Of a stretch of DNA of 64,000 bases, positions 45,320 to 58,778 are shown one piece after another (positions within the stretch are counted from its first letter, which is position 1; the number at the start of each line of letters is the position of its first letter). Where the stretch lies: assembly GCF_030272615.1 (NCBI RefSeq), contig NC_081414.1:818782396-818846395 (forward strand), given 5' to 3'. A program made the position numbers and the translations under genes. Source of the DNA: Cryptomeria japonica. Taxonomy: Eukaryota > Streptophyta > Pinopsida > Cupressales > Cupressaceae. The notes under the pieces were generated by a model. It had not been told where the DNA came from. It did no database searches and saw only the letters and a program-made list of their open reading frames with translations.

Positions 45320-48263
45320 ATGAGGAGTAGTAGTCGTCGGAAGTCTAAATGCAAAAGAAAGCCTTCAAATGACCAAATTGAAGTGTATAGAGAAAGAGAT
45401 AGAGAATGTCATAGGAGGAGAAGATAAGGTATGCTAAATATTGCTAATGTTACTTCAAGTGAATAGGAAATTGAATTTGAAAATGTTGAAAAAGTTATTG
45501 AAATGAAAATGTAGATTTTGAAAGTGAAAATGTTGAAAGTGATAATAAAAATGCTCAACATGATGTGAGAATGGAAAGTGAAAATTTGGGAGTTGACAAT
45601 GAAGGTGTCCATAATTTTGGTGTAAATATGATTTTTTTTTACATTGGAGGTGAAAATGTGGAAAACTTTGACATTGAAGGTAGAATTGCTCAAGGAAGTG
45701 AACAATATGTAACACCTAATTACTTAAAAGATGAAGACCCTCTCATGGATGAAATACAAATTCCAAATTCAAGACCTTCAAGAACCCCAAAATGGTTACT
45801 TGAAATTGATGAAAACATTATTGTGAATCTTGAAGGCAAGATGTCAACAAGAACGTTCGATTGTGGGCTATACAAATTTTTGACCAAAATTTTAGCAATA
45901 CGACATTGACTGAGCAATGCCAACTTTTTGTTCAATTGCTAAATATGATAAATATGAGACCATTTCTAAACAAATTGAAGATTCGTATGAACAAGAAGAT
46001 GGAGAGAAATTCAAATATTGTCAAAAATGTATCTAATGCTCTCAATTATATTGGAAAGAATACCAAGGAAAGAGATAAGAGAGACACTCGAAGAGTGATT
46101 ACAACCTCCTTAGTAAGACATCAATTGAGGAAGGCTCATCAAATGAGACAAACTTGTGTTGATTTGAACATAAATTGTAAAACTTTGGATAGATCACTTG
46201 CACGAAGACAAAGACTTGACGATCCACTTCAACATGATACATGGGATTTTGGTGGGAGGCTTCCACGTGTTGATAGAAAGTTGACTGACAATGTGAAGGA
46301 GGAGATTCAACAATTTTGGCACTCTAATTCTAGAGTATCACCCAATGTAAAGGATGTTTTGAAATTAAGAACCAACAATCGAGACTGCACACCGCATCCC
46401 AAACATTTCTTGGAATCAAGCCAAACAATGTTGTATAAAAAATTTTGTGAAGTACATCCAACTTTGTAAAAATCATAGAGGGCCTTTGAATCTTTGAAGT
46501 CATTTTATCGCATACCTCTTAAGATTCGTAATACTTGTTGTTGAAAGTACCATGTGGAGTTTTCAATGTACCATGAACTTTTATGCCATATTCGTTCTAC
46601 GATGCATACTAATGAGATGTTGCAGGAGTGTGGTGCAATGATATTTCTGAGATCATCAAGAGACTTGCAAGATCTATTTTTATGCCCTAGAGATGATGGC
46701 TGCTATTTCTATAGAAATGATTGTTTGAATGAGAAGTTCTCACAATGTGGTGGGTTGTCAAAGTTTATTTCATGTTTTCGTGAGGGCAACAAGTACGAGT
46801 TTGGAAATATTTATGTTGAGAAAAAAAGATATGAGACAATGAAATATACTTTGAAGAGTGGAGGTGAAGGTTTTAGATGCGAATTAGTCTCAAGAGAAGT
46901 GAGTGTTTCTGATTTTATTTTGGATTTTAAGGAAAATCTTTTCTACAAGTATGCAAGGCACACCCATAGGTCTCAGTGGTTGGATCAATAGTTTAGGATG
47001 TGTAAGAACTCTTTCCCGATTGGCACTATTATATCGGTGGTTGATTTTGCAGAGAACTATACATTGCAACCACAGAATGAGATATAGTCTCAGTACTACA
47101 ATTCAATCTAGATTGCTATTTTGTTAACATTACATATACACATGCTCCTGATAGTACAGAAGAGGACAAGAAGATAATCAGGGAGTATCATTTTTATGAG
47201 TGATGATAGATCACACTCCTCCGAGTATGTGCAACATTCTTTCAAGATTTTTTTTGAGTTCTTGCATGAGAAAGATATTGCAATTGATTGACATGTCATA
47301 TGGTCAATAACTATATGGGTCAATTCAAGAATGCCAGCATGTTTTATTGGTTGAGTAGAATTCATGTAGAGAGGTGTATACCTCATATTTGGTGTTTTTT
47401 CAGGCATAGCATGGGAAGGGGGAGCATGATGGAGAAGGTGCATGTTTGAAGAGAGCTCTAGTTAAGGATCAATTGAGGATTTCAGGTGCAAATTTCTCTG
47501 ATGCATGTTCTATTGTTGATTGGTGTAGTTCAACATTGTCACATGGAGGTACTCTTGATTCAAAAGTGACCAAATTCTTTTGGTTGGTTGAGGAGGGCAC
47601 ATTGGGAGACATATTGGATTGTCAAACAATTAAGATTCTTTAAAGATGCATTCATTTCCCAGCGCAGATGCAAGTACATAGACCATTTGGACATGAGCAT
47701 TGGCTTGTTTTTGTCAAAGTTGTGTTCGGTGTGATTGGGATCAATGTGAGTCAAGTGAGTGGGTTGATACGTGGGTTCCACAATATCTAACTCATTTATC
47801 TCAAACAGTATCCTTGTCAAATGATGACATGGAAAGTTCACTTGAGTATGATCATCTATCAGATCTTGTATAACCAGGTGATGTTTTTGCAGTTATTGCA
47901 CCACAAGAGAATGAAGAGAGATCAGAATATTGGTTGGCATGATGTGTATAGGGAAAATGGAAGCTAACACAACAAGTGATAGATGATGATGGGTTCACAT
48001 ATCCTACAGGTTCAGTTGTTGTTGTGGGAACTTGGTTGCGAACATACATGATTAGAAAGAATGACATACCTACATTTGAAGACTATGAGAGACACAAAAC
48101 CATTCTCATGTATTCACACCTTATTATAGCTACAAATGTCAAGTTATTGAAGCATCAAGCAAAACCAAAGACCAAAGAGCTATGGACATCGACTACTTCT
48201 GATCATGAAGCAATACCGGATACTCTTAAGCAAAGAGATGACCCTTCAGACACACTTGAGTAG
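45320..48263 (+). pseudogene. Decayed transposase-like gene (WSD / HGKGxHDG family)
   Basis: Fragments in changing frames form one protein-like series. An Arg/Lys-rich start (about 45330-45430) is followed by an acidic stretch (45565-45909) and a basic helical part with RRVITTSLVRHQLRKAHQ and FGGRLPRVDRKLTDNV (45861-46469). Next comes a Cys/His region (NTCC*KYHVEF at about 46530, then Cys-rich to 46790). Then VDFAENYTLQPQNEIQ (about 47042), a STEEDKKIIREYHFYE piece (about 47150), WS(D)...GQFKNASMFYWLSR (about 47300-47350) and HGKGEHDGEGACLKRAL (47410-47460). A final DDDGFTYPTGSVVVVGTWLR domain is at 47976-48045. I recognise the layout from uncharacterised plant proteins with a DDE/RNase H-like core but cannot name the family. 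It has at least five frameshifts or stops. No terminal inverted repeats were identified. Confidence 0.65.
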
Positions 48264-49667
48264 TAGTTCTTTAACGGTGTCTTATTTTTTTTTATCACAC
48301 ATTTCATTTTAAACAATGATCATAAAACCTTAATGTTCAAGTTTGTTACATGTATATTAAGGATGTGTTCAAAATGCAGGTCTATTGATGAACGCTTTTT
48401 TTTGCAACATGGTTTTTGCATGCATATAGCTGGCACACTCAATATAATTCGAAGGGACATATTTTGCAACATGGATTATTATCATGCATTTGATGAGCAT
48501 TACAATTTTTGATAATAGACAACACTATTTGACAATTTTTGATGATATAATTATCGCAAAACCTTTATGCTCATGTAGGTCTTTTTGATGATATACAACA
48601 CTATCACATTATGATTTTTAGGTCAACATAGTGGGTTTAGTCGATATAATTCGAAGGGACGTATTTTTATGGTATATAATCCAACCTTTTCATTTAAATT
48701 ATCATTCATTTTAGTTGAAGTGATTATCATAAAGCCTTTATGTTCATGCATGCATTTTATGTGTAGACTAACAATTCTTAAAAATACAGGTTCATGCTAG
48801 ATCATTCGCCGTTGAGTAGTTTACTCTTGGTGATGGTACATATTCCTTGGGTTATCAATATTTAGCTACTTTTAAGTTTTATTTCCAAGAACTACAAAAA
48901 TTTACAGCCAAACACAATACTGTATGCTCTGTGTGCATTAATGAGATTAAATTTTGTGTGTAGACACTAAGTCCCTCACTTTGTCAATGTGATTAAATTT
49001 TGTAGACTTTCACACACTATGTCAAGTGAATGTATTGCCATTCAAAAATAACAATATCTATCATCTTCTTCAACCATGCAGAGAATGTAGTGAGAAATGC
49101 AGTGAGAAGGGCTTTAATCAACATGTGTCTTTCTTCAAAGTTATGCTTGTAGACTTTGCAGAGAAATTGGTAAGTTTTGTAATTATACAATCTTGTACGT
49201 CTAAAAAATGTTTCAAATGATCTATTTATAATTTGACAAAATAATTTGTATTAACTGTTATAATTTGTTTCTTGTAGCACATTCATTCCGCATAAAAAGG
49301 TTGCTTATTTTGGTCTTCATTTATATGCAGGAATTGCTCTACGTAAGCTTTTCTCTTAGGACATGAGGATGTTTGATGTAGATGAAGTGGGATGTTGTAT
49401 TTTTATATGGATGTGAATTCATGTAACTTTTTTATGATTATATACGATGTCCATGAGCAAACTGGTTTAGTTATATTGATGATATATAATGTATTTGTAC
49501 ATGAGTACATTGGTGTAGTTGTATTGATAATGATGAAAAATCATGTTTGCATATTCGTTTATGGATCTCACATGCAAGTGTAATGGTAATCATGTGTATG
49601 CAATACATGGAAACATCGATGATCATTATGTGTCTATAGTGTAATGCTTGTTTATCTATATTTTTTA
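48264..49667. other. AT-rich intergenic spacer
   Basis: No supported gene. A phrase 'ataattcgaagggac' occurs twice (about 48440 and 48640) in otherwise unrelated sequence. Confidence 0.55.
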
Positions 49668-50033
49668 TTGAATGAGTCTGATGATTGTTTCATCTACTGA
49701 AAAAATGTTGCCCTAATAAAACTGTAGGGAATCTTGAAAAAACAAGATAGGATTTTGTAGGAACCCCTCTCATGGCCCTGTAGGTTTAAACAGATTATTC
49801 ACAGGCACCACAAATTCTGAGTTAGGGCTCGTCAAAGTTTGACAATTTTTAGCACTTAGGGTTCTCAAGGGACGATGCCGGTAGGGTATGACCCCGAGCA
49901 TTTGACCAAGGTGGGGGGGGGGCAAAATAGGAACATGCATAGGGTAAGAATGCCTAACTGGACATGTCAGAACCAACGATTCATGATCATGTTGAGAAGA
50001 ACAAGAAATTGGCCACATGACAACATTTGATTG

Positions 50034-50511
50034 TGTGAGATTTTGCCAAGATCAAGAGCTCAATGAAATGTACAAAAATAGAGAAACAAATATAGGACAA
50101 GAATGAAATGTTTTCTCATCAATAGAGAAAAAACTATAGTTGTTCATACAATGTAGATGAGCCTGCATATATAGGCAAGGCTATATGGATATGTGAGCAT
50201 ACAAACATGACATATGGCTCAATAAGAAACAAGGGTAGGTAGGAAATAGGTGTGGTAGGTAGGAGAAACAATAAAATTTTTCACATGAGGTGGATCATCC
50301 ACCGAAGGTGGAATTATCACTCCACAATAAGTGGATATGATAAAGTAATAACAAGATCAACACCATAAAAGGTGGAAATTATCCTACACACACTATCCCA
50401 ATGTGGCATAAACACCCAAGTGTCTCATACCCAAACTACTATGAAATGCATTATCTTAAGTAAACTTAAGTAAGGTGTAATAATATCCATGAATAATTAT
50501 TTACATCAATA
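50034..50511. mobile_element. Possible solo LTR (478 bp) in the satellite
   Basis: Foreign sequence between satellite units, starting TGTGAGATTTTGCC and ending ATCAATA, flanked by GATTG on both sides (50029-50033 and 50512-50516). The end is TA rather than CA, so the boundary or family is uncertain. It contains repeated AGGTGGAA(A/T)TAT-type phrases (about 50300-50370). Confidence 0.5.
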
Positions 50512-50986
50512 GATTGAATGAGACTGGCAATTTTTTCGCCAACTGAAAAAATGTTGCCCTAATAAAACCATAGATTTGCTTTTGTAGGGACCCCTCTTGT
50601 GGCCCTGTAGATTCAAACAGATTGTTTGCAGGTGCTATAGATTTCGAGTTAGGGCCTGTCAAAGTTTGACAATTTTTAGCACTTAGGGCGCTCAAGGGAT
50701 GACGTCGATAGTGTATGACCTCGAGCATTCGACCGAGTGGGGGGGGGGGGGGGAATAGGAGAATGCATAGGGTAAGAATGCCTAACTAGACATGTTGGAA
50801 CTGATGGTTCGTGATCATGACAACAAAATGAGAAATTGGCCACGCAACAACATTTGATTGAATGAGATTGACGATTTTTTCACCAACTGAAAAAATGCTT
50901 CCCTAATAAAACTATAGGGAATCTTGAAAAACAGAGATAGGATTTTGTAGGGATCCCTCTCATGGCCTTGTAGGTTCAAATGGATT

Positions 50987-52649
50987 TGTGTGGGGGAAAA
51001 AGTGACACTAAGCAAACATGCCCTAATCTCACTTTCAATCACACACTTGTGGAATACGAAAGAGCCTAGAGGTATCACACAATTGACTACTTCTTTTTGT
51101 GGAAGAGAGAGCCACGGGCTACCTATTAGGATTTCTATTCCTTTGTTGCAAATGATAGATAAAATGATGCAAGTTCAACTACTGGCCCTAGAGTGCAAGT
51201 ATGAACTAGTAACAAGATTGCAAGATTGAGATTAAGTGATGAAAAGCTATAAACACAAGGATAAGAGGAGAATGCAGATGTGTACCTAGGGTTAAAATTT
51301 GAGTGGAAATGTTCGGGATGGGGGCGCATGCGCCACTAACCTAATTCTGCACCTGAAACTGCTCCTTTTGGCAACCTGAAAGCTGTCGAAAAGTGCTGAA
51401 AACTGCTGTTGTCTGAGGGACCAGGGTGCCCAGCGCCCCTGTCCCAGGGACCAGGGCACCTAGTGCCCCTGTCCTATCAGGACCAGGGCGCCCCACGCCC
51501 CTGTCCTAGGTTTCTGCTCTGCAATTTGGTGTATTGTCCCGTATCAGTCTGCTCCCATCGGATCTACAACTTACGACGTCCTTCAAATTCGGAAATCTGC
51601 ACTTATATCTGAAAAGGGTTGTAGGTGGCTATATAGGGTTTTGCCTTAGTCAAACCCCCACTTTGGTGATTTCCACCTCCATGAATAGCCAAGTTGTATA
51701 GTAAAAGTTGTGTGTGTGCAGACCTTGTGTGTGTGCAAGATCCTAAAATGAAAGTAAGCAAGCTAGAGCAACCTAGAATGTAAACCCTAATTGCTTGTAA
51801 TTGACAAAGTAAATGCTCTACATCAAGATGCAAAGTGATCTAAAGCATGAATACAAATGATATAATGAGGCTTATGCAAAGACATGAAAACAACGTGAAA
51901 TCATACCCAACCCCAAGGGAGGGGTACAAGCCAATCTTCAGTCGGTGATCCCCTATTGCTCTTCAATGTCTTCAAAGCCCTAAATGGATGAATGAAATTG
52001 ATGAATGCTTGATGGATGGATGTTGAATGTTGTTGAAGTCTTCAAAGATCTGCTCTTTCGCTACATAGAAGGTCCTTGAAACCCAAAATTCTGGATCCTT
52101 TCAAATGAAGAAAGAGAGCTCTTATATATGAAACCCTAGGTCTTAATTTCAACTTTTGGCCGACCTAGAGATTGAATCTCCTGCCAATTTCTTAGGGTTA
52201 AGCTTTATTTTATGATTGGATTGCACTCCTAAAATTTCGGGAAAAATGTCCGGGACCATGTGCACGTCGGGCGCCATAGTCCCGACAACTTTTCACCAAA
52301 TTTTCAAGGGCGTCGGATATGATGATTTTAGAGCGAATCCCGAAGTTACAGCTGATTTTGAGATGTTTTGACCCCTGAAATCAAGCCCCCAAGTTCAAAA
52401 TAGGACCTAATTAGAGTTTTAAATTAAATGATGTATTGGAAGAATAAAATGAAAGGGGCACACTATAATGAAAAGGGCCCAACTTTATGATATGGGAGAT
52501 GATAAAATAGAACCTTAGACCTAATTAATTTAATTAATTAAGTGCTAAAGGGGAAATGCAATGCAAAATGCAAAATGTGCCAAGGTGGGTGCTAAACTAG
52601 GTGTGAAATTGTACCACCCTAGCAAGTGCGTACAATTTACGACACTACA
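50987..52649. mobile_element. Solo LTR, 1663 bp, TSD GGATT
   Basis: It begins TGTGTGGGGG and ends GACACTACA. GGATT lies immediately on both sides (50982-50986 and 52650-52654), and removing the insert plus one duplicate restores a normal satellite unit. No PBS, PPT or coding domain is inside. It contains the GC-rich minisatellite at 51418-51515. Orientation is not resolved. Confidence 0.82.
51418..51515. repeat. GC-rich minisatellite, three units of about 33 bp
   Basis: Three copies of a GGACCAGGG(C/T)(G/A)CC...GCCCCTGTCC unit. Each is partly self-complementary (GGGCGCC/GGCGCCC-type), unlike the AT-rich surroundings. Confidence 0.85.
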
Positions 52650-53311
52650 GGATTGTTTGCAGGTGCCATAGATTCCGAGCTAGGGCCCGTCAAAGTTTGA
52701 CAATTTTTAGCACTTAGGACGCTCAAGGGACCAGTAGGGTATGACCTCGAGTGTTCAACCGAGTTGGGGGGGAATAGGAGCATGCTAAGAATTCCTAACT
52801 GGACATGTCAGAACCGACGGTTTGTGATCACGATAAGCGAAATGAGAAATTGGCCACGTGACAACATTTGATTGAATGATTGACTATTTTTTCACCATCT
52901 AAAAAAATATTTCCCTAATAAAACCGTAGGAAATATTGAAAAACTGAGATAGGATTTTGTAGGGACCCCTCTCATGGCCTTGTAGGTTCAAATGGATCAT
53001 TTGTACGTGCCATGGATTCTGAGTTAGGGCCTGTCAAAGTTTGACAATTTTTAGCACTTAGGACACTCAAGGGATGACGTCGGTAGGGTATGACCTCGAG
53101 CATTTGACCAAGTGGGGGGAAAAAATAAAAGCATGCATGGGGTTAGAATGCCTATCTAGACATGTCAAAATTGACGGTTTCTGATCATGACGAGCAAAAT
53201 GAGAAATTGGTCACGCGACAATATTTGATTGAATGAGATTGATGATTTTTTCACCAACTGAAAAAATGCTACCCTAATAAAACTATAGGGAATCTTGAAA
53301 AACTGAAATGA

Positions 53312-53919
53312 ATTATTTCAACACATGAATCCCCCATTGATAACTTTTTACAACTTTTGAGCAATCTTGAGCAATTTTTCCAATATGAATAACCTATGAC
53401 TAGACATAACAAATATTGGTCTAGATGACCTTATTACATTAAAAATGATTATATTTCACCTTATTTAAATTGAGAATTCATCAAAACACTTGTCTTCCAA
53501 ATTTGACCTCGTGGAGGTCATTAAATTTGGTGAAGTTGCTAAAGGCAACCAAGTTTAACACTTACGATTTAGATGAAATGAATTGTATATAATCTGAAGA
53601 TTATACAAATAACACTTACGATGAAATGAAATGAATTTTATTGTTCATTAAATAACCATTATTAACCATTGTTAATTATTGGATTGAAGATTAAAGTTTA
53701 AAATGATAACACCATGCACACATGAGCAACAATTTATATGATCAAATATCAACTTTTGTATATATGAAAATATCAAATGATTACAAGTGTGTCTATTCAC
53801 AAATATGACATAAACGCCAACTCAAACAAAATGTGTGTCTATATACGTGAATGTATGTCCATATACAAAATATACATGCCAACTACACATGTAAGCATCC
53901 CAAAACTATCTATATCATC
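53312..53919. other. AT-rich spacer
   Basis: No gene or clear repeat seen. It may include the 3' UTR of the minus-strand pseudogene that follows. Confidence 0.5.
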
Positions 53920-55636
53920 CTAAGCTACTGATGGGTCATCAAAATCGATCCTCTTCGCTGTACTACTCGGCTTTGAAGGATCCTCCACAAGAAAAAACAA
54001 ACCACGATTAAGATTAGTTATATTATATAACTCACATTTGAAAATTTAACATAAAAATGAACTATAATTTAACTATTCTTGTTTACCTCATCTCCACATT
54101 TTCTCTTCAGCTTTGGAGGACTCTTGATGTATGTCTTTGACAGAGGAGGTATGTTTTCAATATTTTCATACACAACCTACATATGTTCACAAACATGGCA
54201 TTGATACAAGTTAGCATATAATTGTCACTGATTATAATGAATTATATCTGCTAAACACAAAATAAAACAAACACATGTACTCGAGGCAACTCTTCTTCTT
54301 TAGCCAAGAATTTTTTGTACATATACACAACAAGTATGTGAAACTATCAATCTATGTCTAGACGTGTATAATCATTATAAGTTATTTAAACTATTCATTC
54401 AATCATATTTGCATTCAATTACCTTTCCATTGTCTCCAGCTGCACTACCAGATCCCGAATCGCACAACCTCGCACTCGCACTACTTGTGCCCTACAAGAG
54501 TAAAATAAGATATACATGCAAGTTACTACATAATCTAATTAATGCCAATATAAATGATGAGCATGTATGTATAATATAATACAAACAACTAGGTGCAATA
54601 ACATATGTACCATAAAACTATCAAGGCTAAATGAAATGGTCGTCAAGGTGCCCTCCTGGATCTATGTCAACTCCTCCTCTATCATCAACTATTAAATAGA
54701 CCATGTAAATAAACATTAGTACTTAATATTATCTAGATTATAAATATTCATTTAAAATATAGAATGAACTGTGAAAATACAAATCTTACCACTACATCAT
54801 CAACATATGATGAAGGTGCCTCCTCGTGTCTAGCATGCGAGGACTCTCTAGGGTATCCTTCAGTCCCTATCATAACATCTGGTGCATCGTGCATCTCATG
54901 CACCTCATAATCTGCAGTGTGCACATGAGGATCAATAGGTTGTCCAACTAAACCCAAGCATAGGTGCCCACACATGAAACAACTATGGGGTACACAAATT
55001 TGTGGAGCCGAGGAGGACGTGTTAGTGCCACTAGATGCACCGCTACCATCAAAAGAAGGTTGAGCTACTGCCTTGACCTGAGAAACCAAAAGGCTACTCA
55101 AAGAGTAAATAGCCGATATGGTTTATGATGCCACCTCACAGATGATATCTGGATGCTACACTGGAGGTGGGGGATCAACAAGAGGATGGGGGACATATGG
55201 GCCCTGGACTACTTTGACTACCCCAGGTCTATTTTGGGGCATACCTAAACCCACACCCTGGAAAGGTTGGATGTCAAAGTAGTTCACATGTTTTCCTAAA
55301 ACAAACTCAACATACAATTTTTGATGAAGTAGAAGAGGACATCAAGATTGTTGTTGGGTGGTTTATCGAAAACTATCCACCAACGATCCCAAAAGTTTTT
55401 CACAATATCATCATTTGTGCACCATTTAATAGAAAGTTTTATTTTTTGGGGTCTACGGGTTGACCAGTGCAAGGATTCACAAACAATGCAGTGATATCGG
55501 CTTTGGATATCTCGATATCCTTGATCTTCTTATAGGACAAGCCATCCACATATTTTTCCCTCATAGAATCTCGCCATAAAAGAGCGATATTGTGCTCCTC
55601 AATGAGAGATAAGCTCATTAAGATTATAAAGAGGGA

Positions 55637-55640
<4 letters not shown>
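53920..55640 (-). pseudogene. Decayed spliced gene, six phase-0 exons recoverable
   Basis: On the minus strand, exons can be placed with GT-AG borders that keep one frame: first visible exon to 54790 (donor GTAAGA); 54688-54611; 54491-54423; 54343-54281; 54176-54087; 53982-53920 ending in TAG. The five downstream exons are 78, 69, 63, 90 and 63 bases, all multiples of three. The first exon contains REKYVDGLSYKKIKDIEISK (about 55570-55510), NPCTGQPVDPKK (about 55460), GKHVNYFDIQPFQG (about 55300) and a Pro/Ser/Gly-rich part with ICVPHSCFMCGHLCLG (about 54990). It is damaged by two frameshifts (about 55450 and 55350) and by TAG and TAA (about 55153 and 55120). A further TAG lies in the second exon. 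Its 5' end disappears into the purine satellite near 55637. The C-terminus is Lys/Pro-rich then acidic. Family not recognised: a transposon-encoded or dead host gene. Confidence 0.5.
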
Positions 55641-56676
<1,036 letters not shown>

Positions 56677-56680
56677 GAGA

Positions 56681-58778
56681 TGTTGAATGTACTCGGATGT
56701 TGAGAGGGGGGTGAATCAACATTAATTTAAACTTAAACATCTATTATCAAATTAAGCATTAAATCAAATATACAAAAATAAATATTAGAAACAAAGCATG
56801 CATCACACAAGAACACCAATATTTTTATGTGGAAAACCCATAGTGAGAGCTATCTCACAATATAATATGAAAAAGTTGCAATGTTTTTTCTTAAGGCTCA
56901 TTGTTGGAATAAATTAATTAATTATTCACTTAATTGCATTAATTCACTAAATAATTTATTATTTAGTTAATTAATTTATTAAGGACAATTAATTAATATT
57001 TATCCCCATGCATAATACAAATTAGGAAAAGCAAACTATGTTTAGATTTTGAGAGTTTCATGCATTTAATTAGTCTATTATGCTATTTGTGCATACATGA
57101 TTGATTCAAGCATTCTATTCTAACTCTCAATCTATCTTGTAAACTCCACCATTTAGGGTTTCTATCTTTAGAGTTATATTTCTTTATAAGGATGTAATAT
57201 CCTTCATTCTAACTCAAGCAAAAAACAATAAGCAATAAACAATAAGAAATACAAGAAATTCAATGAATTTCATTGTTATTGTCTTCAATTATTTTTCTAT
57301 TCAATTTTCTCTTTATGTGTGACAATTATTCTTGCAGAAGATAACTGGGCTTGTGGGATTCACATTTCACGAATTCTAACACTCACTACCTAAGGAAGTC
57401 GATTTCTCCCTAATGGACTTGCCAGTAGAAAGATACAATGATAAGTGGACCTGTTGATGAGATACATTATTTGCTAGCAGGATACATGAGATATTGAATG
57501 AGAAACATGAACTGAATTGCTATAAGTGAAGCATATGCCATATGCTAATGTTGCACTCCCTTTGTAGTACAAGTAATCCATACTAACTTCACACAGTTCA
57601 TACTCAACTATTATCTTTCTTATTTGCCTCATCACCTTCACAAATATTTTGCTCTTCTATTTAAATACGCTCTACAATACTTCAAAATGTAAAACTTAGG
57701 TCGATACCAAAAGACCCATTTTAATGAATTGTGTGATGCAATATACGTTGGCTTCAAACACATGTATCATGAAAAAAATAGGTTGTCGATCAACCCAAAG
57801 CATAAATAAACACTGAACACATATCAACACATCCTTCAAAGAAAATAAGATATGTCAAGATCAATGATACATGAAGGAACCCAATCTATCAACCCAATCA
57901 ACATCAACACCACCACTATTCATCTTCAAGCCACTAGGGAGAAACCAAAAACATGATGCTGACCAAAATGAAAACAATGTGGACCATCTACAACCACTAC
58001 ACAACCATCTCCTAAATTAAAGGAATATTATATGTCGGTGCAAAGGAAGAACCCCACAAAACTAATAGAAATAGGGCATCCCAGTTTGACTATGTCATCT
58101 TGTTACCTTGGAATTTGCACTTGCAAACCACCAAACCAACTAAAAATCAAACATGTCAATCTTAGATCATCAAGAAATGTACCATAAAAACCACATGATC
58201 TAAGCTATCTAAATGATGAAGTGTGAAACATTTCACTAGACTTTGTTAATTGTATAACATTGTCACAATATTATCCAGTACATAGAAACTTATATCTTTT
58301 ACTGATGAGGTAGACATAACCTAATACTTTATAAATAATTTTTTTATAACTATATCAACCCATTTATATTACCGTAAGAAGAAATCTTTCTCTGTAGATA
58401 AATGCAGACCAAAAAAACAAAGACTCCACCTTAGAGAAATCACTACGGATGACTTAGCCAATAATCTTGAACCTTCCATTGCATGTGGAACATCAAATTG
58501 ACATATTATTATTGTAGGAGGATAAAACACATAATAAAACATCTATTTCCTCATCTACATCATACTTGAGTACAAAATACTTTTCAATCATTTATGTCTT
58601 CATCATCATTCATATGCAAATCAAAATCCTTGTCAAACCATCTCTCTCAAATCTTCCACTATCTTACCAATCTATCTCTAACCATTTATTAGCCTCTTCA
58701 ACTTCACCAATGACCTCAAGTTGACATAAATGGAAACACACATTGAGTTGACATTAATGACAAAACATATTGCCAACA
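56681..58778 (-). mobile_element. Solo LTR of copia type, minus strand, TSD AGAGA
   Basis: On the plus strand it begins TGTTGAATGTACTCGG and ends TATTGCCAACA. AGAGA lies on both sides (56676-56680 and 58779-58783), though in purine satellite this is weak evidence alone. Read on the minus strand it starts TGTTGGCAATATG and ends with the box GATTCACCCCCCTCTC (56702-56717), and it has a GGGTTTTCCACATAAAAAT box (about 56828-56846), both shared with elements A, B and D. No PBS, PPT or coding sequence is present. After removal of the nested insert and its duplication the LTR is about 1.6 kb. Confidence 0.8.
56902..57381. mobile_element. Nested solo LTR, 480 bp
   Basis: Inside the solo LTR above. 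Starts TGTTGGAATAA and ends GAATTCTAACA, an imperfect inverted-repeat pair of LTR type. Flanked by CTCAT (56897-56901) and CTCAC (57382-57386), a TSD with one mismatch. Confidence 0.7.

Larger units (their letters stand above)
49668..53311 (+). repeat. Tandem satellite, unit about 345-365 bp, with two insertions
   Basis: Units begin near GATTGAATGAGATTGACGATTTTTTC and include CCAACTGAAAAAATG, GTCAAAGTTTGACAATTTTTAGCACTTAGG, a G-run and GAGAAATTGGCCACG. Copies: 49668-50033; 50512-50855 (344 bp); 50856-50986 continued at 52655-52869 (346 bp after removing the insertion and its duplicated 5 bp); 52870-53226 (357 bp); and a partial copy from 53227. The G-run varies from 6 to 15 G (50739-50753 is 15 G). 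No coding is supported. Confidence 0.9.

Noticed and set aside
45240-45320. Terminal inverted repeat of the transposase-like gene at 45.3-48.3 kb
   Set aside because: No matching inverted sequence was found near 48.3-49.6 kb by eye. The neighbouring foldback array is not obviously its terminus.
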